Source of the DNA: an uncultured Paracoccaceae bacterium
GTDB lineage: Bacteria > Pseudomonadota > Alphaproteobacteria > Rhodobacterales > Rhodobacteraceae
NCBI GenBank assembly: GCA_958439195.1
Contig: OY288149.1
Location: forward strand, 100,384-164,383
Direction of reading: 5' to 3'
DNA: 64,000 nucleotides
The notes under the pieces are model-generated. The model did not search any database, was not told the DNA's origin, and worked only from the letters and a program-made list of their open reading frames with translations. Both the position numbers and the translations under genes were made by a program. Of this stretch, positions 52,589 through 61,893 are shown in pieces (the stretch's first letter is position 1; each line of letters begins with the position of its first letter).

Positions 52589-53884
52589 TCAGCGGTGCTT
52601 TAGATCGATATAATCCCGCTTGGTTTCGCCAACATACAACTGACGCGGGCGGCCGATCTTCTGGTTCTTTTCGCCGATCATTTCCTTCCACTGCGCGATC
52701 CAGCCCACGGTGCGCGACAGCGCAAAGATCGGGGTGAACATCGCTGTCGGGAAGCCCATCGCATCAAGGATGATGCCGGAATAGAAATCGACGTTGGGAT
52801 ACAGCTTTTTGGAGACGAAATATTCATCCTCCAGCGCGATCCGTTCCAGTTCCTTGGCGACTTGCAGGGTAGGGTTGTTTTCAATCCCCATCAGACCCAG
52901 CACCTCATCCGCGGATTCCTTCATCACCTTGGCGCGGGGATCGAAGTTCTTATAGACGCGGTGGCCAAAGCCCATCAGGCGGAAGGGATCATCCTTGTCC
53001 TTGGCGCGGCGGATGTATTCCGGGATGCGGTCGACGGTTCCGATTTCGCGCAACATTTCCAGACAGGCCTGGTTCGCGCCGCCATGCGCCGGGCCCCAGA
53101 GGCAGGCGATGCCAGCGGCGACGCAGGCAAACGGGTTGGCACCCGACGATCCGGCCAGACGCACGGTCGAGGTGGAGGCGTTCTGTTCATGGTCGGCATG
53201 CAGCATCATGATGCGGTCCATCGCCTTGGACAGGACCGGATCGACGACATAATCCTCAGCCGGGACAGAGAAGCACATGTGCAGGAAGTTACCCGCGTAA
53301 TCGAGACTGTTCTTCGGGTAAACGAAGGGTTGGCCGATCGAATATTTATAGGCCATCGCAGCGATGGTCGGCAGCTTGGCGATCATGCGGATCGCGGCCA
53401 CCTCACGCTGCCAAGGATCGTTGATGTCGAGCGAGTCGTGATAGAAGGCCGACATCGCGCCCACCACGCCCACCATCGTGGCCATAGGGTGGCTGTCGCG
53501 GCGGAACCCGCGAAAGAAGTAGTGCATCTGTTCATGCACCATCGTGTGCCGCGTCACACGGCCCCGGAAATCGGCCAATTGCGCGGCGGTGGGCAGTTCC
53601 GCGTAAAGCAGCAGATAGCACAGTTCGAGGTATGAGGATTTGTCGGCCAGTTGTTCGATCGGGTAGCCACGATGCAGCAATTCGCCGGCGTCCCCATCAA
53701 TATAGGTGATCGCGCTTTCGCAGGCGGCGGTCGACGTGAAGCCCGGATCAAAGGTAAAGACATCCGCCTCGGCATAGAGCTTGCGGATGTCGATGACGTT
53801 CGGCCCAAGGGTCGGGGAATGAACCGGCAGGTCATAGCTTTTGCCGTCGAGTGTAAGTGTCGCGGATTTCTTGCTGTCGGCCAT
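52589..53884 (-). CDS. gltA: Citrate synthase
   Basis: Condenses oxaloacetate with acetyl-CoA at the entry of the TCA cycle. 431 aa, the usual size for the NADH-sensitive Gram-negative type. Catalytic His residues lie in ACLWGPAHGGANQAC and LMGFGHRVYKNFDPRA; the catalytic Asp follows further down. The N-terminal KSATLTLDGKSYDLPVHSP strand is as in other proteobacteria. Located 86 bp downstream of gltX on the same strand, convergent with aguB. Confidence 0.97.
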   Translation of the reverse strand: MADSKKSATLTLDGKSYDLPVHSPTLGPNVIDIRKLYAEADVFTFDPGFTSTAACESAITYIDGDAGELLHRGYPIEQLADKSSYLELCYLLLYAELPTAAQLADFRGRVTRHTMVHEQMHYFFRGFRRDSHPMATMVGVVGAMSAFYHDSLDINDPWQREVAAIRMIAKLPTIAAMAYKYSIGQPFVYPKNSLDYAGNFLHMCFSVPAEDYVVDPVLSKAMDRIMMLHADHEQNASTSTVRLAGSSGANPFACVAAGIACLWGPAHGGANQACLEMLREIGTVDRIPEYIRRAKDKDDPFRLMGFGHRVYKNFDPRAKVMKESADEVLGLMGIENNPTLQVAKELERIALEDEYFVSKKLYPNVDFYSGIILDAMGFPTAMFTPIFALSRTVGWIAQWKEMIGEKNQKIGRPRQLYVGETKRDYIDLKHR

Positions 53885-53970
53885 CTTTCAACGTCCCTCT
53901 GTGTGCCGATTGCCGGGCAAGGCCCGGGATGCGGCGGATAGCAGTGAGGCGGCCGTCAGAAGGGGGGCTA

Positions 53971-55392
53971 TCAGCCCGCAGCATCCTCCAGCCGCGCGAT
54001 CGTTTCGTTCCGACCGATGACTAACATCATGTCGTAAACGCTTGGTGTCGCACTTCGCCCCGCAAGGGCTGCGCGCATCGGTGCGGCAAGTTTGCCGAAT
54101 CCGATGCCGTGGGCTGTGGCGATTTCGTTCAGGATCGGCTCCAAATCCTCTTTCGTCCAGCTAACATTTTGCAGTCGCGGCGTCAATGTTTTCAGTATAC
54201 CACGGGATACCGGATCAAGAGCCTTAGCTGCCGCCTCATCCGCCACGATGGGGCGGCTTGTCAGGGCAAAATGCGCCTTTTCAAGCAGTTCGGGGAAGGT
54301 CTTCGCGCGTTCCTTGACGCAATACAGCGCGCGTGACAGCAGGTCACGCTGCCCTTGGGTCAGTGCGGGCTGCGCGGCCGCAGCAAGATAGCCTTCGATT
54401 TCATGCAGCAGCGCAGCATCGTCGCTGGCGGCAATGTGCAGGCCGCAGATGTTTTCCAGCTTCTTGAAATCCAGCCGGGCGGGGGAACGACCGATTCCAG
54501 ACAAGTCGAACCATTCCATTGCCTGCGCAGAGGTGAAGAATTCGTCATCACCATGCGCCCAGCCCAACCGGGCAAGGTAATTCCGCATCCCGGCAGCCGG
54601 GTAGCCCTGTGCCTGATAATCGCCCACCGCGGTTGCGCCGTGGCGTTTTGACAGCTTTTTTCCATCCGGCCCGTGGATCAGCGGGATATGCGCCCAGACC
54701 GGAATATCCCACCCCATCGCATCATAGACCATCTGCTGGCGCGCGGCGTTGTTCAGGTGATCATCGCCCCGGATAACATGGGTGACGCCCATGTCATGGT
54801 CATCCACCACGACGGCCAGCATATAGGTGGGCGTGCCATCCGACCGCAGGACGATCATGTCGTCGAGCTGTTCGTTGCCGAAGCGGACCGTGCCCTGCAC
54901 CTTATCCTCGACCAGCGTTTCGCCGGTGCGCGGCGCGCGCATGCGGATGGCAAAGGGCTTGTCTGCGGGATGGGTGGCCGGGTCAGCATCGCGCCACGGG
55001 CTTTGGAACACGGCATAGCTTGCGCCCTGCGCCTCTTGTTCGGCGCGGAAGGCGGCGACTTCTTCGGCGGTGGAAAAACATTTGTAGGCGGTGCCACGCG
55101 CCAGCATTTCATGCGCCACTTCGGCATGGCGATCCTTGCGGGCGAATTGGCTGACGGCGTCGCCATCCCAATCAAGGCCCAGCCAGCGCAGACCCTGAAG
55201 GATGGCGGCGGTCGCCTCGGGCGTGGATCGTTCACGGTCGGTGTCTTCGATCCGCAGCAGGAACTTGCCGCCGCGACCACGGGCGTAAAGCCAGTTGAAC
55301 AGGGCCGTGCGCCCCCCGCCGATATGCAGATAGCCGGTGGGCGACGGGGCGAAGCGCGTGACAACAGGGCGATCGGCGGGGGCGGCGCACAT
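53971..55392 (-). CDS. gltX: Glutamyl-tRNA synthetase
   Basis: Discriminating or non-discriminating GluRS of class I. 473 aa from ATG 55392; the reading frame runs much further up but only as an antisense shadow of comEC. HIGH-like motif PTGYLHIGGGRTALFN (about 19-34) and KMSKS-like DGKKLSKRHGATAV. The anticodon-binding C-terminal helical domain is intact to the end (RNETIARLEDAAG). With gatB in the window, mischarged Glu-tRNA(Gln) repair is expected, though not proved. An AAGG sequence precedes the start. Confidence 0.96.
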   Translation of the reverse strand: MCAAPADRPVVTRFAPSPTGYLHIGGGRTALFNWLYARGRGGKFLLRIEDTDRERSTPEATAAILQGLRWLGLDWDGDAVSQFARKDRHAEVAHEMLARGTAYKCFSTAEEVAAFRAEQEAQGASYAVFQSPWRDADPATHPADKPFAIRMRAPRTGETLVEDKVQGTVRFGNEQLDDMIVLRSDGTPTYMLAVVVDDHDMGVTHVIRGDDHLNNAARQQMVYDAMGWDIPVWAHIPLIHGPDGKKLSKRHGATAVGDYQAQGYPAAGMRNYLARLGWAHGDDEFFTSAQAMEWFDLSGIGRSPARLDFKKLENICGLHIAASDDAALLHEIEGYLAAAAQPALTQGQRDLLSRALYCVKERAKTFPELLEKAHFALTSRPIVADEAAAKALDPVSRGILKTLTPRLQNVSWTKEDLEPILNEIATAHGIGFGKLAAPMRAALAGRSATPSVYDMMLVIGRNETIARLEDAAG

Positions 55393-55469
55393 GGGTGCAT
55401 TAACCTTTCGGAAACAAGTCGGGAGGTAGAGTTGCGGCCTGTCTAGGCAATCGCGGGGCGGGAAACAAG

Positions 55470-57560
55470 GTGGCGGGGGCGGCTGCGCTGGCTGGCAGGA
55501 TGGTGGCGGGCCTTCAGGGGCTGCGCGGGGAGCTGTTTGCTTTTGTCCCCGTTGGACTTGGCATCGGGATCGGCCTGTGGTTCCAGCGGGGGCAAGATCC
55601 CGGCGCAGCGGATTACCTGTTGGCGGCGGGCGGGGTCTTGCTGGCCCTGCTGCTGCACCGGATGTGGGAAGTTGCCCAGCCGTTCGTCGTTCTTGTTGCC
55701 TGCATCCTGTGCGGCTTTCTGGCCTGTGGTGCGCGGGTTCAGGTCGTGGCCGCCCCCATCCTGACCGAGGAACGCTATGGCGCGGTGATGGGCCGCATCC
55801 TTGAAGTCGATCGGTCACAGGCGGGCGCCTTGCGGGTGACGCTGGACCGGGTCTGGATGGAAGACCTGGCGCCGGACGAAACGCCCGGTCGGGTCCGGCT
55901 GTCGCTGCAGGGCGACCAGCGGTGGCTGGACCCGGAGCCGGGATCCTGGGTGATGGCCACGGCCTTTCTGTCGCCGCCACAGGGGCCGACAGAGCCGGGG
56001 GCTTTCGACTTTCGCCAGATGGCGTTTTTTGATGGGTTGGGGGCGGTGGGCTATACCCGGATGCCGGTGCTGCGGTGGCAGGACCCCGCGCCGGGTGACG
56101 CGCGCATCGGGCGGCTGCGCGCCTATCTTTCATCGGCGATACAGACCCGTATTCCCGGCGATGCCGGGGCCTTTGCCGCAGGTGTGCTGACCGGCGACAG
56201 GTCCGGCCTGTCGCGCGACGCGGTGGATGCCTTGCGCGATTCCAGCCTTGCGCATCTGCTGGCGATTTCGGGGATGAATATGGCGTTCCTGATCGGCTTT
56301 GTCTTTGCCCTGCTGCGTTATGGGATGGCCCTGATCCCGCCCGTGGCGTTGCGGGTGGACAGCAAGAAGGTGGCTGCAACGGTTTCGCTGGGGGTGGCAG
56401 GGTTTTATCTGCTGTTGTCCGGAGCGAATGTCGCCACGGAGCGGGCGTTCATCATGGTGGCGGTGATGCTGGTGGCCGTGATCCTGGACAGGCGGGCGAT
56501 TACCCTGCGGTCGGTGGCGATTGCGGCCACCATCCTGCTGGCCTGGCAGCCCGAGGCGTTGTTGTCGCCCGGATTTCAGATGAGCTTTGCCGCCACGATC
56601 GCGCTGATCGTGGGGTTTCGCGCCATGAGCAACCATTTGGAACCGGGCCGATGGCCGCGTTGGGTGCAGATGATGCTGGCATTGTTGCTGTCATCCTTGC
56701 TGGGTGGGATTGCCACGGCCCCCTATGCGGCGGCGCATTTCAACCGCTTTGCCGATTATGGGCTGGTGGCGAACCTGCTGACCGGTCCGGTCATGGGGAT
56801 TGTGGTGATGCCCGCCGGGGCGGTGGCGGCGGTGGTGGCACCGTTTGGTTTGTCGGCTTTGCCCCTGTGGGTGATGGAGCAGGGGTGCCGCTGGATCCTG
56901 TATGTGGCGCATGAGATTGCGGCTGTGGAGGGCGCGGTGACGGCGATCCCGGCACCGCCGACCGTCGTTCTGCCGATCCTGTCGCTGGGCCTGTGCTGGC
57001 TTGTCTTCTGGCCGGGGCGGTGGCGATGGGGCGGCCTAGTGGCGGTGCTGGCCGCGGGATTGGTCTGGCTTCAGGCTGATCGGCCGATTGTCCTGATTGG
57101 GGCGGGGGGATTGGTGGGGGTGGCCGGGCCGGAGGGGCGGGCCATATCGACCGCCCGTGGGGGCGGGTTCATGGTGGAAAACTGGTTGGAAAATGATGGT
57201 GATCTGGCGGGTCGGACGGCGGCCTTGGCGCGGGCAGGTTTTGTGGGTGTGGCCGGGGCGCAGGTCTTTGGCTTTGGCGGTCGGACGGGGTTGGTGTTGG
57301 CAAGGGGCGAGCCGGTTCCTGCGGGTGCCTGCCTGCGACATGCGCTGATTGTGCGGCCTGACCCGGCAGAGCAGGACGGACCCTGTTTGATGATCAGCGA
57401 TGATCTGCTGGCAAAGACCGGCACCATTGCGATTGTCGCAGGCCACGAGGGGATCAATATACGTCTGACGCAAAGCGGGACGCGGGTCTGGTCAAGGGGT
57501 CCGGTGGGCCTTGATCTGGCCCTGCCGGCACCTGTTCCGCCTGATGCCGTGGATCAGTAG
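55470..57560 (+). CDS. ComEC/Rec2-family competence membrane protein
   Basis: Putative DNA-uptake channel protein. 696 aa from GTG 55470 (an ATG at 55500 is an alternative start). N-terminal membrane helices, an OB-like soluble segment, then the Competence core with AGVLTGDRSGLSRDAVDALR and LAHLLAISGMNMAFLIGFVF (about 245-280), and multiple helices after that. The C-terminal beta-lactamase-like domain typical of full ComEC is absent or very reduced. Divergent from gltX (77 bp gap) and convergent with lexA, whose stop it overlaps. Confidence 0.88.
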   Translation: MAGAAALAGRMVAGLQGLRGELFAFVPVGLGIGIGLWFQRGQDPGAADYLLAAGGVLLALLLHRMWEVAQPFVVLVACILCGFLACGARVQVVAAPILTEERYGAVMGRILEVDRSQAGALRVTLDRVWMEDLAPDETPGRVRLSLQGDQRWLDPEPGSWVMATAFLSPPQGPTEPGAFDFRQMAFFDGLGAVGYTRMPVLRWQDPAPGDARIGRLRAYLSSAIQTRIPGDAGAFAAGVLTGDRSGLSRDAVDALRDSSLAHLLAISGMNMAFLIGFVFALLRYGMALIPPVALRVDSKKVAATVSLGVAGFYLLLSGANVATERAFIMVAVMLVAVILDRRAITLRSVAIAATILLAWQPEALLSPGFQMSFAATIALIVGFRAMSNHLEPGRWPRWVQMMLALLLSSLLGGIATAPYAAAHFNRFADYGLVANLLTGPVMGIVVMPAGAVAAVVAPFGLSALPLWVMEQGCRWILYVAHEIAAVEGAVTAIPAPPTVVLPILSLGLCWLVFWPGRWRWGGLVAVLAAGLVWLQADRPIVLIGAGGLVGVAGPEGRAISTARGGGFMVENWLENDGDLAGRTAALARAGFVGVAGAQVFGFGGRTGLVLARGEPVPAGACLRHALIVRPDPAEQDGPCLMISDDLLAKTGTIAIVAGHEGINIRLTQSGTRVWSRGPVGLDLALPAPVPPDAVDQ

Positions 57561-58240
57561 CTGCGGATCAACCCGACAAGACGGCCCTGCACGCGGACGG
57601 CATGATCCGGGAACACGCGGGTTTCATAAGCGGGGTTGGCTGCTTCCAGCGCGATCATGCTGCCACGACGGCGAAACCGTTTCAGCGTGGCTTCGGCCTC
57701 TTCGACCAGGGCCACGACGATATCGCCATTCTCGGCCGTGGATTGTTCGCGGATCACCACGATGTCGCCATCGTTGATCCCGGCGTCGATCATTGAGTCG
57801 CCCTTTACCTCAAGCGCGTAGTGATGTCCTTTGCCCGACAGCATGGAGCCGGGCACCGCGATGTGATGCGAGATTTCGGCAATCGCCTCGATCGGGACAC
57901 CGGCGGCGATGCGGCCCATGACGGGCAGTTCCATCGCATGGATCGCCTCAACAGCCAAGGCGGCGCGTGGTGCGACGGGTTTCGATCCTTCGATCACGCG
58001 GGGTTTGAAGCCGGCCTTTTCCATCGCCTCGGGCAGTTTGACGATTTCCAATGCGCGGGCGCGGTGCGCCAAGCGGCGGATGAAGCCGCGTTCTTCCAGA
58101 GCGGTGATCAGCCGGTGAATGCCGGATTTGGACCGAAGATCCAACGCCTCTTTCATTTCGTCAAAAGACGGTGGGACGCCATCGACATCCATCCGGGTCT
58201 TGATGAAATCCAGAAGTTCAAGCTGTTTACGGGTCAGCAT
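57554..58240 (-). CDS. lexA: LexA repressor
   Basis: Represses SOS genes and cleaves itself when RecA filaments form. 228 aa from ATG 58240, with GAGGTGG upstream. N-terminal winged HTH (MLTRKQLELLDFIKTRMDVD). The cleavage site is Ala113-Gly114 in GRIAAGVP, with the Ser149/Lys187 dyad in EVKGDSMIDAG and EATLKRFRR. An SOS box (GTTC-N7-GTTC) lies 33 bp upstream of the start, so the gene is autoregulated. Last gene of a moeA-side run; 79 bp separates it from moeA. Confidence 0.96.
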   Translation of the reverse strand: MLTRKQLELLDFIKTRMDVDGVPPSFDEMKEALDLRSKSGIHRLITALEERGFIRRLAHRARALEIVKLPEAMEKAGFKPRVIEGSKPVAPRAALAVEAIHAMELPVMGRIAAGVPIEAIAEISHHIAVPGSMLSGKGHHYALEVKGDSMIDAGINDGDIVVIREQSTAENGDIVVALVEEAEATLKRFRRRGSMIALEAANPAYETRVFPDHAVRVQGRLVGLIRSY

Positions 58241-58272
58241 GGGCCACCTCAACGCGACTGTGTTGGTGTAAT

Positions 58273-58287
58273 GTTCTGCCAGTGTTC
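58273..58287. promoter_or_regulatory. SOS/LexA box upstream of lexA
   Basis: GTTC (58273-58276), seven bases, then GTTC (58284-58287): the direct-repeat LexA site typical of alphaproteobacteria. Its position between moeA and lexA implies autoregulation and probably an independent lexA promoter. Confidence 0.85.
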
Positions 58288-58319
58288 TTGTTTTGTGTCA
58301 ACCCGTTCCGGCCAAATGG

Positions 58320-59498
58320 TCACAAGGGCAGATAATCCACCTCGGTTCCCGCAGGTTGGGGGCCATCGCCAAGCGGGCGGATCAGCAGGGCGTCGGCCTC
58401 GGTCAGGATGGTGATCAGGGCGCTGTCCTGGCGGTCGAACGGGGTGATCTGCGGCAGGCCAGCGCCGTGCGTCAGGCGTGCGCGCATGTAATGGGTGCGC
58501 GGGCCGTTGGCGGGGGTATCCTGTGCCAGCACGGCCTTGTGGGTTGCGGGCGGGTGTTCGCCAAGGCCCAGCATGGCGCGGACCATCGGCAGCAGGAACA
58601 GATGCCCGCAGACGATGGACGACACGGGGTTTCCCGGCAGCCCCAGCATCGGGATGCCACGCAGCCGGCCCGCCATCAGCGGTTTTCCGGGGCGCATGGC
58701 GATTTTGTAAAAGGCGCGCTCCATCCCCATGCTTTCGGCCACGCGGCCCACCAGATCATGGTCGCCCACCGAGGCGCCGCCGATGGTGACGATCAGATCG
58801 GCGCCTTCGGTCATCGACAGGACGGTGAACAATTCGGCTTCGGTATCGCGGGCGATGGGCAGGAGACGGGCTTCGGCGCCCTCGGCCTCGACCATCGCCG
58901 CCAAAGCATAACTGTTGGAGGCGATGATCTGGTCGGGGCGCGGGGTTTCGCCGGGGATGACCAGTTCATCCCCGGTAGGGATGATGGCGATGACGGGGCG
59001 ACGGGTGACTGTCACGTCGGCCAGGTTCATCGCGGCGATCAGGGCAAGGTCGTTTGGCCGCAGTCGGCGGGGCGACAGCGCGGCCCCGGCGCGGAAATCC
59101 TGACCCAGCGGGCGAATATGGGTGCCGGTATCGGCGTTGGGGCGGATGGTGATTGTTGCACCTTGCGCGTCGACATCTTCTTGGATCACGACGCGGGTGG
59201 CACCTACGGGGATGGGTGCGCCGGTAAAGATGCGGACGGTCTGGCCGGGGCCGATGGACCCGTGAAAGGCGTGTCCGGCCCCCGCTTCACCGATCAGCGT
59301 GAAACGGTCGCCGGGGGCGGGGTCGCCTTGCAGCGCATAGCCATCCATCGCCGAGGCTGCAAAAGGCGGCTGGTCGCGCCGGGCGATGGCGGGGGTGGCC
59401 ATGACACGGCCTGCGGCATGGCGCAGGGGGACGGTTTCCGTATCAAGCGGCGAGATGAGCGCGAAGCAGCGGGCGAGGGCATCTGAGACCGAAATCAT
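58320..59498 (-). CDS. moeA: Molybdopterin molybdenumtransferase MoeA
   Basis: Inserts molybdate into adenylylated molybdopterin. 392 aa. Domain order is normal: N-terminal linker/domain (ETVPLRHAAGRVMATPAIAR, then PPFAASAMDGYAL), the MoCF/MogA-like domain with TGDELVIPGE and GASVGDHDLVG, and the C-terminal beta domain. The start overlaps the moaC stop by 4 bp. With moaC upstream it forms part of the trp-moa-moe run. Molybdenum-enzyme gene at 49354 is a possible client. Confidence 0.95.
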   Translation of the reverse strand: MISVSDALARCFALISPLDTETVPLRHAAGRVMATPAIARRDQPPFAASAMDGYALQGDPAPGDRFTLIGEAGAGHAFHGSIGPGQTVRIFTGAPIPVGATRVVIQEDVDAQGATITIRPNADTGTHIRPLGQDFRAGAALSPRRLRPNDLALIAAMNLADVTVTRRPVIAIIPTGDELVIPGETPRPDQIIASNSYALAAMVEAEGAEARLLPIARDTEAELFTVLSMTEGADLIVTIGGASVGDHDLVGRVAESMGMERAFYKIAMRPGKPLMAGRLRGIPMLGLPGNPVSSIVCGHLFLLPMVRAMLGLGEHPPATHKAVLAQDTPANGPRTHYMRARLTHGAGLPQITPFDRQDSALITILTEADALLIRPLGDGPQPAGTEVDYLPL

Positions 59499-60010
59499 GC
59501 CCCGGCCCCGGTTTGCCCTGTCTCCCCGCGTTCGGCCTGATACCGCCCGGATTTGCCGCCGTCTTTAAGGACAAGGTGGATACCGTTGATCTGCATGGAT
59601 TTCTCGGCCGCCTTGAGCATGTCATATATCGTCAGGCAAGCGATGGAGACGGCTGTCAGCGCCTCCATCTCTACGCCCGTTTGGCCGCCGGTCTTGACGG
59701 TGGCTTGCACGAGGATGCCGGGAAGGGCCGGGTCTGGCGTCAGGTCCAGCGCGACCTTGGTGATGGGCAGCGGATGGCAGAGCGGGATCAGGTCGGCGGT
59801 GCGCTTTGCGCCCATGATCCCGGCCAAGCGGGCCACACCCAGCACGTCGCCCTTTTTCGCGCGCCCCTCGACAATCAGCGCCAGCGTTTCCGCCGACATC
59901 ACCACGCAGCCTTCGGCCACCGCCACCCGGTCCGTCACCGGTTTCGCCGACACATCGACCATATGGGCATGGCCCTTGTCGTCGAAATGGGTGAGCGGGC
60001 TATTGGCCAT
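59495..60010 (-). CDS. moaC: Cyclic pyranopterin monophosphate synthase MoaC
   Basis: Acts after MoaA to make cyclic pyranopterin monophosphate in molybdenum-cofactor synthesis. 171 aa, usual length. HFDDKGHAHMVDVSAKPVTD at the N-terminus, DLIPLCHPLPITKVAL, TGVEMEALTAVSIACLTIYD and MLKAAEKSM, GIHLVLKDGGKSG are conserved blocks with the active-site Lys and Asp. Follows trpC by 5 bp and couples to moeA. Confidence 0.96.
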   Translation of the reverse strand: MANSPLTHFDDKGHAHMVDVSAKPVTDRVAVAEGCVVMSAETLALIVEGRAKKGDVLGVARLAGIMGAKRTADLIPLCHPLPITKVALDLTPDPALPGILVQATVKTGGQTGVEMEALTAVSIACLTIYDMLKAAEKSMQINGIHLVLKDGGKSGRYQAERGETGQTGAGA

Positions 60011-60015
60011 TGCCG

Positions 60016-60822
60016 CTACCTCTGGCCGGTCAGCGGGCGGGCGAGGATGGCGCGGGTCGCGGCCTCGACGTCCTTTTGGCGCATCAGGCTTTCGCCGATC
60101 AGAAAGCAGCGCGCGCCAAAGCGGGCAAGGTCGGCCAGATCGGCGGGGGTATAAAGGCCGCTTTCGGCCACGATGATCCGGTCTTCGGGCACCCGGCGGG
60201 CCAGGGTGCGGGTGGTGTCCAGCGTGACTTCGAACGTGTGAAGGTTGCGGTTGTTGATGCCGATCAGCGGCGATTTCAGCCGGGCAGCGCGGTCAAGTTC
60301 GGCCTGATCATGCACTTCGATCAGCACATCCATGCCCCATTCGAGGGCGCAATCTTCCAACTCTGCCGCCTGACTGTCGGTCAGCGAGGCCATGATCAGC
60401 AGGATGCAATCGGCATGCAACCCGCGCGCTTCGACGATCTGATAGGTGTCGTAGACGAAATCCTTGCGCAGGCAGGGCAGGCTGGTGGCCTGATGCGCCT
60501 GGGTCAGGTAGTCATCCGCGCCCTGAAAGCTGGGCGTGTCGGTCAGCACCGACAGGCAGGTGGCCCCCCCCGCCTCGTAGGCGCGGGCGAGTGCCGGCGG
60601 GTCGAAATCGGCCCGGATCAGACCCTTGGACGGGCTGGCCTTCTTGATTTCGGCAATCAGGCCATAACCTGCATGCGCGGCCTCGGTCAGGGCGCGGGTA
60701 AAACCGCGCGGGGCGGGGGCGGCGTTCGCGGCCTCTTCCAGATCTTGCAGGGATCGCTGCGCCTTGCGGGCGGCAACCTCCTCCAGCTTATAGGCCTTGA
60801 TACGGTCAAGAATGGTGCTCAT
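60016..60822 (-). CDS. trpC: Indole-3-glycerol phosphate synthase
   Basis: Ring closure of CdRP to indole-glycerol phosphate in tryptophan synthesis. 268 aa, stand-alone form (no TrpF fusion). TIM barrel with LIAEIKKASPSKGLIRADFD, VLTDTPSFQGADDYL, LRKDFVYDTYQIVEARG, IGINNRNLHTFEV and VAESGLYTPADLADLA; catalytic Lys and Glu residues are present. 54 bp after trpD. TrpF, TrpA and TrpB are not in the window. Confidence 0.96.
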   Translation of the reverse strand: MSTILDRIKAYKLEEVAARKAQRSLQDLEEAANAAPAPRGFTRALTEAAHAGYGLIAEIKKASPSKGLIRADFDPPALARAYEAGGATCLSVLTDTPSFQGADDYLTQAHQATSLPCLRKDFVYDTYQIVEARGLHADCILLIMASLTDSQAAELEDCALEWGMDVLIEVHDQAELDRAARLKSPLIGINNRNLHTFEVTLDTTRTLARRVPEDRIIVAESGLYTPADLADLARFGARCFLIGESLMRQKDVEAATRAILARPLTGQR

Positions 60823-60876
60823 GCGAAACGACTAACCCGTGATGGGGGGGAAGGGAAGGGCCGGGTGCAAGGCCCG

Positions 60877-61893
60877 TCAGCCCGCCGAAGTGATGCGGGC
60901 AAGCGCCGCGACCTTGGCCTTGGCGGCCCCGCTGTCGATCGAGGCGCGGGCGATATCCACACCTTCGGTCAGCGTGGCGGCACGGTCCGCGACCACCAGC
61001 GCGGCGGCAGCGTTCAAGAGGACTGCGTCACGGTAAGCGCCCATCGCGCCATCCAGCAGGGCGCGGAAGGCGGCGGCGTTGTCGGCCGGGCTGCCGCCAA
61101 GGATCGCCTCGAACGGGTGATAGGGCAGGCCTGCATCTTCCGGGCCGATGTCGAATTCGCGGATCGTGCCGTGTTCCAGCGCGGCCACCTGTGACCGGGC
61201 CGAAATCGCCAGTTCATCCGTGCCATCGCCGCCATGCACCAGCCATGCCTTTTCCGAACCCAGCGCCAGCAGGGTTTCCGCCATCGGCCGGATCAGCCGC
61301 GCGGTAAAGGCCCCGGTCAATTGCCGTTTCGCGCCTGCCGGATTGGTCAGCGGGCCAAGGATGTTGAAGATGGTCCGCGTGCCAAGCTCCATTCGCACAG
61401 GGCCAACATGGCGCATCGCGGGGTGGTGCATGGGGGCCATCATGAAGCCGATCCCCGCCTCGGACAGGCAGCGTTCCACCACATCGGGACCGACCATGAC
61501 ATTCAGGCCCAGTTCCGTCAGCGCATCGGCAGAGCCGGATTTCGACGACAGGTTGCGGTTGCCATGCTTGGCCACTAGCACACCTGCGCCCGCCACCACA
61601 AAGGCGGCGGCGGTCGAGATGTTCAGCGTGCCTTTGCCATCGCCGCCGGTGCCGACAATATCCATCGCGCCGGGGGGGGCCGTCACCTTGTGGCATTTGG
61701 CCCGCATCACGGTGGCCGCGGCGGCATATTCATCCACCGTTTCGCCTCGCGTGCGCAGCGCCATGAGGAAGCCGCCCATCTGCGCGGGCGTGCCTTCGCC
61801 GTTGAACAGCGCCTCGAAGGCGGTGGTCGCCTCGGCCCGTGTCAGGGGACGTTCGGCGGCGGTGCCGATCAGCGGGCGCAGCACATCGTTCAT
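60877..61893 (-). CDS. trpD: Anthranilate phosphoribosyltransferase
   Basis: Transfers phosphoribose to anthranilate. 338 aa. Glycine-rich PRPP loop GTGGDGKGTLNISTAAAFV, then AKHGNRNLSSKSGSADALTE and PTRRTLG-like PTM (HVGPVRMELGTRTIFNILGP). The N-terminal helical domain and the long C-terminal domain are complete. Start overlaps the trpG stop by 4 bp. Stand-alone form, not fused to TrpG. Confidence 0.96.
   Translation of the reverse strand: MNDVLRPLIGTAAERPLTRAEATTAFEALFNGEGTPAQMGGFLMALRTRGETVDEYAAAATVMRAKCHKVTAPPGAMDIVGTGGDGKGTLNISTAAAFVVAGAGVLVAKHGNRNLSSKSGSADALTELGLNVMVGPDVVERCLSEAGIGFMMAPMHHPAMRHVGPVRMELGTRTIFNILGPLTNPAGAKRQLTGAFTARLIRPMAETLLALGSEKAWLVHGGDGTDELAISARSQVAALEHGTIREFDIGPEDAGLPYHPFEAILGGSPADNAAAFRALLDGAMGAYRDAVLLNAAAALVVADRAATLTEGVDIARASIDSGAAKAKVAALARITSAG

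Noticed and set aside
55393..56379. N-terminal extension of the gltX reading frame to 56379
   Set aside because: The extra part is antisense to comEC and Pro/Arg-rich; the conserved GluRS start is at 55392.
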